Assembly: GCF_003403015.1 (NCBI RefSeq)
Contig: NZ_QURL01000012.1
Coordinates: 1 to 54,772, forward strand
Origin: Fulvimarina endophytica
GTDB lineage: Bacteria > Pseudomonadota > Alphaproteobacteria > Rhizobiales > Rhizobiaceae
Length of the DNA: 54,772 nt
Direction of reading: 5' to 3'
The notes beneath the pieces are model-generated. The model did no database searches, was not told the origin of the DNA, and was given only the letters and a program-made list of their open reading frames with translations. Positions 35,478 to 44,842 of this stretch are shown here, piece by piece (position 1 is the first letter of the stretch; the number at the start of each line of letters is the position of its first letter). Position numbers and translations under genes: made by a program.

Positions 35478-35710
35478 GCACATTAGCTGCATCAAGTTGG
35501 AATTAATGGTCTCCGTTTGAATTCCTGTCTGCCCTTTAAACATTACGCTCTATCCATCTATTTCGTGAACTCACCACGTCAGTTCAACTTCCATTTCCCG
35601 CGCTTTGTTGACCCTTGGTTAGAATGGGGAAACGGCAGCTCCTGGAACGGTCGTTGTCGACCTCATATGTCCGCCATGGGCGCCGAGCTGCCGCGACCTT
35701 ATGGGCTCGA

Positions 35711-37774
35711 TCACGCTTCGGCATCCGCGCGGTTCATGAGATCCCGCAGGCTGCTCGTCGCAAGTTCGAGCGAAACTCGATCGTCCTCATCTTCGGCGAC
35801 GGGCGTCCGAACGACCCGTCGTGGTCTGCTACCGGCCTCGATCATATGCGGGTCGCCAATTATCTTGGCTCGCTTTCTCTTCGGAAAACGAAGTACGCGT
35901 TGAACGTCTTCGGAAGCATCGGCAATGTTCGAATCTTTCGAACCACCACCTCCTACGGAAACTCTCGCCGTTGGCTGTGTTTCAGGCGCGCGCTCTTTCG
36001 CTCGATATCGCGATTTCCGTCGAATCGGACGAGTTGGCGCGTCTTCGCCGCTGCCTGCTTCTATCGGAGCGCCGTCTTCGTGGCTCTCCCTGCGCGCATC
36101 ATGTTCGACACGCGGCCCCGCATTCGCCTCCGGCAACGGATACTCGCCGCTCTGCGCAGCATGGATCTGCCTGAACGGCCTGTCCTTAAAATACGCCACC
36201 CGCTTCGCGCGGATCGGCATCTGAGCATCGATGACGAGGACGATGTCGTCGAGCGGCATCCGCCGGGCGTCGTCTTCCGTGAGAAGCGCGGTCTCCTCGG
36301 TGCGCTCGGACGCGCTAAGGCCCTTGAAGGGATTGGCGCCGATCGAGCGCGACTTCGTGACGACGCGCTTGGTCGTCGTGCCGACTGCCTTCGTCAGTTC
36401 CTCGATCGTCTTCTCGTCCGATGGCGTGAGGTAGAGCTTGACGCCGGCATTGCTCTGCAGCGCGCGGCGTGTGTTCTCGCCATAGATCTCGTCGAGAGCC
36501 GGAATGCTCTGGGTGACGATGGCGAGATGGCCGCGAAAGGAGCGAAGTGTTTCGATCGAGTCCGTGACGATCGGCATCTTTCCGAGCCGGTTGAACTCGT
36601 CGAGCATGATCATCACCGGCCAGGGCTCGTCAGGACCCGGCTCGTTCTCCTGAAGCGCTGCGATGAGATCGGAGAAGAACAGCCGAATGAGCGAGGAGAG
36701 CGGCTTCACCATCAGCGTCTCGACGACGAGATAGACCGAGAACGGCTTCTTCCTGATCGTTCTGAAGTCGAAGTCGGAGACTGCGGTCGCAGCATCGATC
36801 GCCGGATTGCTCCACTGATCGAGCCCGGAGGTCATCAGAAGCGAGATGTAGGATGTGAGCGTGTCGTTGTTGGTCGATGCCATGCGCACGAAGATCTGCT
36901 TGGCTGCGTGGTTCCGAACCTCCTGGGCGCGAAGATTGTACTCCTTCTGCTTATCGCCGCCGGAGACCGCAATCCTATAGATTTCGCCGAGGGTCGGGAT
37001 GCCGCGCTCGAAGGCGAGAAGGCCAGCGGCGACGAAGATATCGATGCCGCCTTTCAGGAGGCCTCGCACGTGATCGCTGTCGGCCTGAAGGAAGAGAGTT
37101 GCGAGAAGTTGCAGCTCCATCTGCTGGCGATGCGGGTTCTCCATCTCGGAAATGCGCTTCAGCGGGTTGTAGCGATGGGTGCGCCCCGAACGCCAATCGG
37201 TCGGCGCGAAGCGGAAGACATCGTCACCATGCGTCTTTCGATGGCGGGCCGTCGCTTCGAAATTCTCGCCTTTCACGTCGAGGACGACTGCGCTGCCCTT
37301 GAAAGTCAGAAGGTTCGGAATGACGAAGCCGACCGTCTTTCCTCGGCCCGTTGGTGCGACGAGAAGAGCATGCGGAAAGCGAGTCGAAGTGATCAGCTGC
37401 GATCGGCCAAAGCGCGAATTCGTCTTGCCGAGAACGAAGCCGGTTCCAAGCGGGCCGAAGAAGCAGCGCCGCTTCATCTCACGTCGAGTTTGCCAATGGG
37501 TCCGCCCGTATTTGGTGAGGGCGTCGCCGGCGAGGAGCGAACTTACCATGATGCCACCGACTGCCGAAACGCTGGTGAACAGGTTCACGATCAGAAAAGC
37601 ATCAGGCCGAGCACTGTGAAGCCAGGCATAGTTTCGCAGGATGAACGTCGGATCGGCATCGACGGGAAGAGCAGGCTCGGCGAGCGTCAGATAAATCGTT
37701 GCCAGAACCACGCCGATCGCCGCACCGATCAGTCCAAGCGAGACGACCGCGGCGAGGACAGAACCCTTACCCAT
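35711..37774 (-). CDS. traG: TraG/VirD4 coupling protein
   Basis: A 687-residue T4SS coupling ATPase. I chose the ATG at 37774 (MGKGSVLAAVVSLGLIGAAI), which overlaps the relaxase stop region; upstream in-frame codons would code arginine-rich filler. There are two membrane helices (about 5-29 and 58-82), then Walker A APTGRGKT near 140-148, Walker B VMIMLDEFNRLGK, and IVTQSIPALDEIYG in the RecA core. The C-terminal 130 residues are charged and disordered and may bind relaxosome partners. It links the relaxosome to the VirB channel, although encoded 15 kb away from it. Confidence 0.94.
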   Translation of the reverse strand: MGKGSVLAAVVSLGLIGAAIGVVLATIYLTLAEPALPVDADPTFILRNYAWLHSARPDAFLIVNLFTSVSAVGGIMVSSLLAGDALTKYGRTHWQTRREMKRRCFFGPLGTGFVLGKTNSRFGRSQLITSTRFPHALLVAPTGRGKTVGFVIPNLLTFKGSAVVLDVKGENFEATARHRKTHGDDVFRFAPTDWRSGRTHRYNPLKRISEMENPHRQQMELQLLATLFLQADSDHVRGLLKGGIDIFVAAGLLAFERGIPTLGEIYRIAVSGGDKQKEYNLRAQEVRNHAAKQIFVRMASTNNDTLTSYISLLMTSGLDQWSNPAIDAATAVSDFDFRTIRKKPFSVYLVVETLMVKPLSSLIRLFFSDLIAALQENEPGPDEPWPVMIMLDEFNRLGKMPIVTDSIETLRSFRGHLAIVTQSIPALDEIYGENTRRALQSNAGVKLYLTPSDEKTIEELTKAVGTTTKRVVTKSRSIGANPFKGLSASERTEETALLTEDDARRMPLDDIVLVIDAQMPIRAKRVAYFKDRPFRQIHAAQSGEYPLPEANAGPRVEHDARRESHEDGAPIEAGSGEDAPTRPIRRKSRYRAKERAPETQPTARVSVGGGGSKDSNIADASEDVQRVLRFPKRKRAKIIGDPHMIEAGSRPRRVVRTPVAEDEDDRVSLELATSSLRDLMNRADAEA

Positions 37775-39677
37775 GGCGCGTTCCCGGCTCGTTGTGGGTT
37801 TCGCCATGGCGCTCGCGAACCCGGTCGACCTCCGTTTCCGCGATCTCGCGCATGACATCCTGCGCCGCGCCGCCGTTCGCGGTCGCGGCATCGGATTGCA
37901 GATAGGCTTTTGCCAGGTAGAGCCGGTCCAGGCGGTCGTCAGCAAGATCAGCCAAGGCGCTATCATCGCCCTGCTTCAGATTTGCGATCTGCTCCTCATC
38001 AAGATGCTCTTCGACCGCTTCCCGGAAGCGGGTGCCATCGGCCTCGCGATCGAATGAGTCCATCGCGCTGTTCGCCCGCATCGCTGAAAGCATGTCTCGG
38101 AGAACCGCATCGGTCTCCTCGACATAGGTTCGAGCTTCTTCAACGGGCGACGTCGGCTCATTGGCGACGAGGTTCGCGTCGGTAACGGCGGCCGCCTCGC
38201 TCGCCCCATCGTTGCGCAGGATGCCAGCTCGATGCAGCGCTTCGCTTAGCTCGACGTGAAGGTCGTTCAGCCGCTCGGTCGCGATGTCCCGATGGTCCTG
38301 GCGCTCAAGGTCGAGCCGATCATTCTTCGCGATCGCCCGAAGATCGTCGGCGAGCCACTGGCGTTCCAGTGCCGCACTGTTCGCTCCGGTCTCGATCCGC
38401 GCGATGACCCGGTCCGCATCGATGCCGGTGCCTTCAAGTGAGGTTTCCACCCGCTGCCGAACATCCGTCGCCGACAGCCGCGCGAGAGCGTCGCGTTCGA
38501 TGTTGGTTTCGGAATAAACGCCTGCGTCGGATGGGACCTCGTTCAGCCTGTGCGATTGCGCCCCGATCGGCTGCATATGCGCGATGCCAGCATAGATGTC
38601 TGAGAGCTCGCGCTCAAACGCGGCCCGCTTTGCCGGCTCCATGGTCTCGGCCATCGCCTCGGCGCGGATCGCTTGATCAGCGAACCGGCTCGACAGCTCT
38701 TCGAGAGAATGGGTTTCGGACATTGTGATTGCTCCGTCCGGTTGGAGGGGCTGCCCGCGTGACAGAAGCTCGGCCGCTCGGCCAAGCGCTTCCCCGACAT
38801 GGGTTCGGTTCTCATGGGTCGCTTCGTTCGAGAGCGAGCGGTAGAGCCGTGCGACGAGACCTATTTCTTCCCGGGCTCGCTCAGCATCGCCTCCGGTTCG
38901 CTGACGCTCGACAGGCGCCCTGCCCTCTTCCTTCGCCTGGTAGACCTCGCGGACCGTTGGCTTGTAGCTGTGAACGCCACGATCGATGCGGCGGGTCGCC
39001 TCCAAGCGTACGCCAACTTTCTCAGCCTCCTCAACCATCCCTTCGCGGAAGGCGTCGTAGTTGAAGTGATGATCACGCTGCAGATAGAAGAACTCGCCGT
39101 CCGGCGAGCGCCGGTTCAGGATGATGTGCGCGTGCGGATGGGCCCGGTCCTCGTGGACCGCGATGAGGTAGTCGAACCGCCGTCCTTCCTGACCGAAGAA
39201 GCGCTCGCCCAACTGGCTCGCGATGGTTCGGACGTCCTCGCCCTTCGTGCCGATCGGAAACGCCATGATCATGTGGGTCGTATGGCCAAGCTTCGGGCTG
39301 AACCCCTCGTTCCATGCGCCAGAGAACCGATCCGCAACTTTCGTGATCTGATCGGCGTCCAGCTCGGACTTACCGTCGTAGACGCTGCGACTGTCGATGA
39401 TATGCGTCGACTTGGTCGTGAGGTATGTTAGCTGTGCGACGAGCGCGGACCGCGTGCGGCAGCCGCCGTTCCTCACCGGCTTGAAGATCGCCGGAAAGTG
39501 GCCGCTTGCCGCCCGCGTCATCTGCTGCTGGCGTCTGGCATGGTAGCCCGCCCCGTGCGTCCGGCCCCATCCCTCTTCAAACAGCGTGCCGGTGACCGCC
39601 GCGACGGCAGAGGCCGACGAAGGCGAGCCTGACGAAGCCGAACGCCCCTTGGTTCTTGCAGAAATCGCCCCGCTCAT
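37767..39677 (-). CDS. VirD2-like relaxase (MOBP type)
   Basis: A 636-residue relaxase. After a Ser/Ala-rich start, the nuclease domain carries the likely nicking Tyr near residue 85 (QLTYLTTKS), a motif HTTHMIMAFPIGTKGEDV like the VirD2 TxHxxxSFPxGT block, and the metal site HEDRAHPHAHIILNRR at 175-190. These fit VirD2/MOBP relaxases, which cut oriT and stay covalently bound to the 5' end of the transferred strand. The long helical C-terminal half (300 residues, Glu/Asp/Ala-rich) probably serves translocation. The start overlaps the mobC stop, and the end overlaps traG. Confidence 0.92.
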   Translation of the reverse strand: MSGAISARTKGRSASSGSPSSASAVAAVTGTLFEEGWGRTHGAGYHARRQQQMTRAASGHFPAIFKPVRNGGCRTRSALVAQLTYLTTKSTHIIDSRSVYDGKSELDADQITKVADRFSGAWNEGFSPKLGHTTHMIMAFPIGTKGEDVRTIASQLGERFFGQEGRRFDYLIAVHEDRAHPHAHIILNRRSPDGEFFYLQRDHHFNYDAFREGMVEEAEKVGVRLEATRRIDRGVHSYKPTVREVYQAKEEGRAPVERQRTGGDAERAREEIGLVARLYRSLSNEATHENRTHVGEALGRAAELLSRGQPLQPDGAITMSETHSLEELSSRFADQAIRAEAMAETMEPAKRAAFERELSDIYAGIAHMQPIGAQSHRLNEVPSDAGVYSETNIERDALARLSATDVRQRVETSLEGTGIDADRVIARIETGANSAALERQWLADDLRAIAKNDRLDLERQDHRDIATERLNDLHVELSEALHRAGILRNDGASEAAAVTDANLVANEPTSPVEEARTYVEETDAVLRDMLSAMRANSAMDSFDREADGTRFREAVEEHLDEEQIANLKQGDDSALADLADDRLDRLYLAKAYLQSDAATANGGAAQDVMREIAETEVDRVRERHGETHNEPGTRHG

Positions 39678-40318
39678 CGCGAGACCCCTTCGTCGACCTT
39701 CTCGCCGTCGCTACCCCAGTAGGGCGCGACACCATCGCCGTCGCGCGATGCCGTCAGCGCTGCATCTAATCGCACCTCGACGTTCGATTGCCGTCGCTCG
39801 ATCATGCGAGCAAGCTGGTCGCTATAGTCCGTGACCATGCCGGCCAGTTCTCGAATTTCGACAAGATCGCCATCCGCGAAGGCCGGCTGCTGGGCGCGCA
39901 GGTTCGCCTCATGCATCCGTTTGGCGATCTGGCTGACATTGTTGCCGACCCGGTTCAGCGCGACCCGCATGTCGTCAAGATGGTCCTTCAGGTCCTGGTC
40001 CGTGACGAAGAGACCGTTCGCCGCATGGATCAGCGAGCGCAGTCCCTCCGCTCGCCGTTCGATCCGGTGGCGCTCGAGCACCCGGTCAAAAGCTTCGACC
40101 TCTCGTCTCGTCATGCGGACGTTGACGATCTCGGTGCGCGCGCCGGACGCGATCTTCGCGTCCTCCTCGCCCTTCGCGGCGTAATAGATCGTCCGCTTGG
40201 TCACGCGGTAGCGCTCAGCTAGCGCCTGCGCGCTGGTCCCTTGCCTGAACGCCTTGGCGATCGCCGAGCGCTGGTTGCGGGTGAGTTTCGTATGACCGGC
40301 CACGTGTGAAGTAAACAC
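39674..40318 (-). CDS. mobC: MobC-like relaxosome accessory protein
   Basis: A 214-residue protein with two parts. The first 55 residues contain a helix-turn-helix like those of resolvases or transposases (LTRNQRSAIAKAFRQGTSAQ, ALAERYRVTKRTIYYAAKGE). The rest is a MobC-type RHH and helical region (IVNVRMTRREVEAFDRVLER, LNRVGNNVSQIAKRMHEANL). MobC opens DNA at the nick site for the relaxase. The start is GTG at 40318; a later GTG five codons in is possible. First gene of the minus-strand mobC-relaxase-traG operon. Confidence 0.88.
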   Translation of the reverse strand: MFTSHVAGHTKLTRNQRSAIAKAFRQGTSAQALAERYRVTKRTIYYAAKGEEDAKIASGARTEIVNVRMTRREVEAFDRVLERHRIERRAEGLRSLIHAANGLFVTDQDLKDHLDDMRVALNRVGNNVSQIAKRMHEANLRAQQPAFADGDLVEIRELAGMVTDYSDQLARMIERRQSNVEVRLDAALTASRDGDGVAPYWGSDGEKVDEGVSR

Positions 40319-40961
40319 CCCTATTTCTTGCGATCATCTCATCAACTCCCCGCAACCATACGAATGACTGAAGCCGGAGCAACCCGTCACAGCTCTAATA
40401 GGCCGATCCGACGGCAGCAGTGACCGCGCTCCCGCAAACGTGGAAACTGGCCAGTGCAGGAAGGCGAATGCCAAAGCGTGAAAGGCGAATGGCAGAAGCC
40501 AGGTGATGAGTGGAAAGAGCCACATGCAGTAGGGCGCGTGGTCACTGCCAAAAACCAAATGGTGAAAGGCAATCGTCGTCTGCAGGGTGACGAACTGAGC
40601 ATACTCGATGACGAGTGCCGAATGCCGAAAGACGTGTTCAGAGTGCAAGGTGAGAGCCGGAGAATACAGGGCGCCGACTGACGAACCAGAAGGGGAAGAT
40701 GGAAATTGGCGGCTGCGGAATGCCGAAAGATCAATGTCGCCTGCCGCAAGGCACTTGATAGGTAACGGATGGCGTATCTTTTCGGACGAGTGCTCCATCC
40801 CGACTGCCATCTGCCTGTTGCCGAATGGCGATATACGGACGCTCGATTAGGCCGAGCCCGTTGCATTCCACCCTTATGGACTGGCACCCCACAGACGAGC
40901 GCATCGCAACCAGCGACTGCGTTCGTCCAACCTGAACGCAAAATGCTCGAAGGAGATCACT
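40319..40961. other. Candidate oriT and divergent promoter region
   Basis: This 643-base gap separates the mobC-relaxase-traG operon from the plus-strand virC1-like gene, the usual place for oriT. No convincing gene is present on either strand. Near its edges are two similar short sequences, ACACCCCTATTTC (40315-40327) and CCACCCTTATGG (40869-40880), flanking a purine-rich degenerate-repeat tract. I cannot identify a VirD2-type nick sequence with confidence, so oriT is inferred from gene order. Promoters for both operons should also be here; AAGGAGA precedes the virC1-like ATG. Confidence 0.5.
40455..40830 (+). repeat. Degenerate GAATGSC short-repeat tract
   Basis: A purine-rich stretch with many copies of a GAATGGC/GAATGCC core at irregular spacing. 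Two pairs are nearly exact: AGGCGAATGSCA at about 40459 and 40480, and TGCSGAATGCCGAAAGA at about 40617 and 40713, with another core near 40820. Strand bias and base composition differ sharply from flanking genes. It reads as an eroded tandem array. Possible roles are relaxosome or VirC1-like protein binding, or non-functional filler. Confidence 0.5.
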
Positions 40962-41660
40962 ATGAAGGTGATAACTGCTCTGGCGAGAAAAGGCGGTTGC
41001 GGAAAGACGAGCCTGATCCGCGCCCTGACAAGCGCCGCCCTGTCGAACGAAAGCAAATGCCTCGTTCTAGACGCCGATCCGCAATTGTCGCTCGTGCGCT
41101 GGGCGAACCGGCTCGAAATTAAGCGGGACAATCTGACCGTTCTGCCGATCTCGGCCGTCGAAGAGCTCGACGGCATACTCGATGCAGCCCATGACGAGCG
41201 TATGGCCGATACCGTCTTCATAGACACGAAAGGCGAGGCCGGTCCTTGGGCTGATTATGTCGTTGAGCAGAGCGATCATATCGTCTGCCCGATGGTCCCG
41301 ACCGAGACCGATCTCGACATCACAGCCGACACCTTCAACTATTATTGCGAGGCTCGAAAGCGGACGGAGGATCCAGACGGTTTGCCGTCCTTCTCCGTCG
41401 TCCTCACCCGCATGCCGTCGCGACCGAGGAAATCGCAAGTTCTCGCCGCGCGACAAGCCTATGAGCGCTTTCCAATCCTCGATGAGATGTTCCTGGAACG
41501 GTCCCAACACTGGGATGTCGATCGCGAGGGACTGCTGCACGAGCTCGCCGAGAGACGGGAAACCAGTCACAACCCGCTGATGCGACCGCATGCGCGCCTC
41601 TACCGCGATGCGCTCCAGGAAGCGCGGACGATCCTCGAACAGCTGGAGGCCGCCAAATGA
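40962..41660 (+). CDS. VirC1-like ParA ATPase
   Basis: A 232-residue ParA/MinD-type ATPase with the deviant Walker A KGGCGKTS at residues 10-17, a DADPQLSLVRWANR block and VFIDTKGEAGPWADYVVE. It differs from the second ParA-type protein of the window (repA) in lacking an N-terminal helix-turn-helix. Next to oriT and the relaxase operon, and followed by an overlapping DNA-binding-like gene, it matches the VirC1 arrangement of Ti plasmids, where VirC1 brings relaxosomes to the cell pole and the secretion channel. A plain partition function is the alternative. Confidence 0.78.
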   Translation: MKVITALARKGGCGKTSLIRALTSAALSNESKCLVLDADPQLSLVRWANRLEIKRDNLTVLPISAVEELDGILDAAHDERMADTVFIDTKGEAGPWADYVVEQSDHIVCPMVPTETDLDITADTFNYYCEARKRTEDPDGLPSFSVVLTRMPSRPRKSQVLAARQAYERFPILDEMFLERSQHWDVDREGLLHELAERRETSHNPLMRPHARLYRDALQEARTILEQLEAAK

Positions 41661-42412
41661 CGACTGAACGCAAGAGTTTTGAGAAGCGGCCAACGGAGGC
41701 CGGACCGGATGAGAACCAGCAATCGGGTCGCCGGAAGCGATCACGGCTCGGCGCCTTGAAACCTGAGGGTGTCAGTTTCGGCGGTGGTTACGAGCCCGTC
41801 CCGACCCACATGCCGAAGCCGGACGAAAACGCCAGTTCAAAAAAACACGCAGAAAGAGTTGATCAACTACGCGAACGTTCGATACCACCCCAGCCGTCGA
41901 AGCAGAAACTGTCGGACGAACAATGTTCGAATCCAAAGGTGAGCGCGCCAAACGAACCACCCTCTTCCGTCAGAGGACAGCCGGCGACATTTACGCCGTG
42001 TCGAAAGATGGATGGCGACCGCAGCGAGGCGGGGCGCAACGACGTCAACGGGACGCGTTTGGTATGGCTGCGCGCGGTCCCACGCGTTGATCAGCTCGCC
42101 TCACTCGAAGATCTCGATCAGCGAGGGTTCGCGATGAAGGACATCCTGAAGCTCGCCGGGAAGAGAGCATCGGCCTCGTTTGAACCTGCGGCGGAGTTCG
42201 CGGCCATGCAGGAAGTCGAGCGTCTTCCTCTCGCCTATGCCTTTCGGACATCAAAGCGGGTCTCCGTCGATCTTCTCGAAGGTTTGCACGATAAGGCTGA
42301 TCGACTTCGGGTCCGCTCCGACGATGCCATGCTGCGAGGTCAGTTCGAGCCACTGTTCTGGAAGGAGATCGACCGGGTGGTCGATGATCTAAAGAACTAC
42401 GCACCGGTCTGA
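41657..42412 (+). CDS. VirC2-like or hypothetical oriT-side protein
   Basis: A 251-residue protein whose ATG overlaps the VirC1-like stop. Residues 1-125 are low-complexity, basic and probably disordered. The C-terminal half is folded: LVWLRAVPRVDQLASLEDLD, FAMKDILKLAGKRASASFEP, then KRVSVDLLEGLHDKADRLRV, a strand-helix pattern that could be a ribbon-helix-helix. VirC2 of Ti plasmids is an RHH protein cotranscribed with VirC1 that binds near the T-DNA border. The position suggests the same role, but sequence similarity is not firm. Confidence 0.55.
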   Translation: MTTERKSFEKRPTEAGPDENQQSGRRKRSRLGALKPEGVSFGGGYEPVPTHMPKPDENASSKKHAERVDQLRERSIPPQPSKQKLSDEQCSNPKVSAPNEPPSSVRGQPATFTPCRKMDGDRSEAGRNDVNGTRLVWLRAVPRVDQLASLEDLDQRGFAMKDILKLAGKRASASFEPAAEFAAMQEVERLPLAYAFRTSKRVSVDLLEGLHDKADRLRVRSDDAMLRGQFEPLFWKEIDRVVDDLKNYAPV

Positions 42413-42471
42413 AGCAGTTCGCCCGCGCGCGTCGGCAAGAATCACCACGATTGAAGATGACGAGGACGCCC

Positions 42472-42687
42472 ATGGCTGACGACCTGGGAGATATCTGGAA
42501 CAGCGGAACGAAGATGATCGGCAGGGCGATCGGCCGGATCGTTTCGATCGAGACCGGCAGCCATGTCGGTTTTCTCTACCAGTGGAACACGGGAGAGACC
42601 GAGGAGGCCTGGTTCGAAGAACCGGAAGAGCGATACTCCTACGAGATGTTTGGCGTGAATACGGGAGAACGTGCCGAGGCGGCCTGA
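42472..42687 (+). CDS. Small conserved hypothetical
   Basis: A 71-residue acidic protein (MADDLGDIWNSGTKMIGRAI, then GSHVGFLYQWNTGETEEAWF, EEPEERYSYEMFG). A CGAGGA motif precedes the ATG at 42472; an ATG five codons earlier is possible. The short beta-rich pattern with conserved Trp and Tyr residues looks like a real folded domain, but no family is recognised. It follows the virC-like pair on the same strand and may be the third gene of that operon. Confidence 0.6.
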   Translation: MADDLGDIWNSGTKMIGRAIGRIVSIETGSHVGFLYQWNTGETEEAWFEEPEERYSYEMFGVNTGERAEAA

Positions 42688-42786
42688 TCGTTCTCGCGAG
42701 CCTCACTGGAACAGCTGGGAAAGAAAAATGCTTATAGGCGAGGTTTCACCGTGCCCTGCCGGGGCGCGAGTTCGAAGGAACGGCGA

Positions 42787-44571
42787 TTGAGCGATTTTCT
42801 GGGTGTCAGCGAACCCATTTTCGCCCTCGTCATCCTGGGTCTTCTGTTCGTCGCTTTCGTGTTCGAGAAATATCCGCCGGAGGTGACGACTGCGGGCGCG
42901 GCAGCGCTTTTCATCGTTTTCGGGCTGGTGCCGCAGAATGACGTCATGGACGTCTTCTCCAATTCCGCCACGATCACGATCGCCGCGATGTTCGTCATCT
43001 CGGGCGCCCTGGTGCGCACCGGCGTCCTCGATGCGCTGGCCGACCTTGTCATCGACCGGGCGAAGAGCCATCCGGTCCTCGCCGTCGGCGTGTTCATCTT
43101 CGCAACCATCGGCGCGTCGGCCTTCATGAACAACACGCCGGTCGTCCTCGTTCTGATCCCGGTTGTGATCCGGCTCGCCATCAGTCTCGAGCTCGCGCCG
43201 ACGCGTCTCCTGATCCCGCTATCCTATTCGGCGATCCTTGGCGGCACCTGCACGCTCATCGGAACGTCGACCAACATCCTCGTGGACGGTGTCGCGCGCG
43301 GCAACGGCCTCACCCCGTTTTCGATTTTCGAGATCGCGCCGGTCGGGATCGTCGTGGCGCTCGTCGGCGGGGCGGCGATGATCGTCCTCGGGCCGCTCCT
43401 GTTGCCCTCGCGCGGCCACAAGAAAGGGATCGATGCGGGGGCCGAAACCCACTTCCTCTCCGAACTGACGATCCGTGCCGACTGCCGCTACATCGGCTCG
43501 AAGCTGGCGGACATCACTGATCTGCAGCGAAGCGGCATCAGGGTCACGGGCATCAGGCGTGGCAATGCGATCGAACGGGCGAACCTCGGAAGCATCGTCC
43601 TCCAGAAGAGTGACGCCCTGATCGTTCTCGCCAGAACGTCCGAACTCTTGACGTTCGCGCACGATCCGAGCCTGAGAGTTGGCCTTCGGCGCACCGTCGA
43701 ACTCGACCCGGAAGCGGAGATCAGGGTCGCAGAAGCGATCGTAACGCCTTCGCGGCGAAGCTCGGGCGTCCGGATCACCGATCTCGCCCTCGGGCGGCGG
43801 GCGGGGATGCGCGTCCTCGGCGCCTTCCGGTCCCGCCATATCGCGGGTGCGGATCTGTCGAGCGTCATGTTGCGCCCGGCCGACAAACTGCTCCTGGAAG
43901 GGACCACGGAAGGGTTCGAGGAACTGGCGCGTTCGGGGGACGTCGTCTCCGTTACCAATCCGGGCGGGCGGGCCTATCGCCCCCGTCAGGCACCGATCGC
44001 GGTCCTCGCCCTGATCGGGATCGTCACACTCTCGGCCTTCGACGTCATGCCAATCGGCATCCTCGCCCTGATCGGCGTCGCGGCGATCCTGATCCTCAGA
44101 TGCATCGACAATGACGAGGCTTGGCAGTCGATCGACGGTTCCATCCTGATCTTGATCTTCGCCATGCTCATCGTCGGGGCGGGCCTCGAAAAGACCGGCG
44201 CGGTCGAGCTGATCGTGAACGGGCTTGTTCCATGGCTCGATGGCCTCCATCCGATCATGATGCTGGTGGCGGTCTACTTCCTCGGATCTCTCCTGACGGA
44301 AGTCGTGACGAACAATGCGGTCGCTGTGATCTTCACGCCGATCGTGATCGCGCTCGCCACGCAACTCGGCGTCGACCCCCGGCCTTTCGTCGTCGCGGTC
44401 ATGTTCTCCGCGAGTGCGAGCTTCGCGACACCGATCGGATATCAGACCAACACGCTCGTCTACGGCGCGGGAAACTACACGTTCGTCGACTTCCTGAAGA
44501 TCGGCGTCCCGATGAACCTGATCGTCGGCATAGCGTCTCTCATTGCGATCCCGTTCTTCTTCCCACTCTGA
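42787..44571 (+). CDS. DASS/SLC13-type transporter with RCK-C domains
   Basis: About 594 residues from the TTG at 42787, which has AAGGA six bases upstream; a GTG at 42751 is the alternative start. Two membrane halves (VSEPIFALVILGLLFVAFVF to about residue 200; IAVLALIGIVTLSAFDVMPI to the end) flank two TrkA-C regulatory domains (FLSELTIRADCRYIGSKLAD; VAEAIVTPSRRSSGVRITDL). The twin signatures FMNNTPVVLVLIP with TSTNILVDG, and VTNNAVAVIFTPI with GYQTNTLVYGAGNY, are those of divalent-anion:sodium symporters. The substrate could be sulfate, dicarboxylate or a related anion. Confidence 0.9.
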   Translation: MSDFLGVSEPIFALVILGLLFVAFVFEKYPPEVTTAGAAALFIVFGLVPQNDVMDVFSNSATITIAAMFVISGALVRTGVLDALADLVIDRAKSHPVLAVGVFIFATIGASAFMNNTPVVLVLIPVVIRLAISLELAPTRLLIPLSYSAILGGTCTLIGTSTNILVDGVARGNGLTPFSIFEIAPVGIVVALVGGAAMIVLGPLLLPSRGHKKGIDAGAETHFLSELTIRADCRYIGSKLADITDLQRSGIRVTGIRRGNAIERANLGSIVLQKSDALIVLARTSELLTFAHDPSLRVGLRRTVELDPEAEIRVAEAIVTPSRRSSGVRITDLALGRRAGMRVLGAFRSRHIAGADLSSVMLRPADKLLLEGTTEGFEELARSGDVVSVTNPGGRAYRPRQAPIAVLALIGIVTLSAFDVMPIGILALIGVAAILILRCIDNDEAWQSIDGSILILIFAMLIVGAGLEKTGAVELIVNGLVPWLDGLHPIMMLVAVYFLGSLLTEVVTNNAVAVIFTPIVIALATQLGVDPRPFVVAVMFSASASFATPIGYQTNTLVYGAGNYTFVDFLKIGVPMNLIVGIASLIAIPFFFPL

Positions 44572-44657
44572 ACAGCCCCTTCGACAAGCGCTTCGCCCGC
44601 TCGGTGATACTCGCGGTGAAACTGAACCGACCTGTGCGGCAAGCGCTGGTGGCGCTT

Positions 44658-44706
44658 CAGATGGTCCCAAAACGACACTTCATAAAGGATCACTTTTGTT
44701 GGGCAT
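44658..44706 (-). mobile_element. Relic end of an IS3-family element
   Basis: On the minus strand this stretch reads AAAAGTGATCCTTTATGAAG, then TGTCGTTTTGGGACCATC. It matches, with about one change in five or six bases, the untranslated left end of the complete IS3-family element at 45073-45112 (AAAGTGGTCCTTCATGAAGT, then ATGGTTTTGAGACCATC). Similarity fades where the orfA start would be. It is the diverged remnant of a related element in opposite orientation. Confidence 0.65.
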
Positions 44707-44842
44707 ATCAGGACTTTAACTGCCCTATCGTTCCTTCGCAGTCGTTCGGACGGGTTGCAAACTAATACCCATAAGCGGTCGTCTTTAGGCTTGGTTCAGT
44801 GCGGCCTCGCTGAGGCGAGCCGGGAATGGTCGCAGCAGTCGT

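Noticed and set aside
35615..37855. 746-codon open frame on the plus strand
   Set aside because: Antisense to traG, whose Walker motifs and family blocks are clear on the other strand.
40455..40830. CRISPR array
   Set aside because: The repeats are short, degenerate and irregularly spaced with no uniform spacers, and no cas genes are in the window.
40387..40941. 184-codon minus-strand frame with FRHS/IRHS-like repeats
   Set aside because: The repeats arise from translating the degenerate GAATGSC DNA tract; composition is not protein-like and there is no ribosome-binding site.
43219..44670. 483-codon minus-strand frame
   Set aside because: Antisense to the DASS transporter and made mostly of Arg, Asp, Glu and Gln; a shadow frame.
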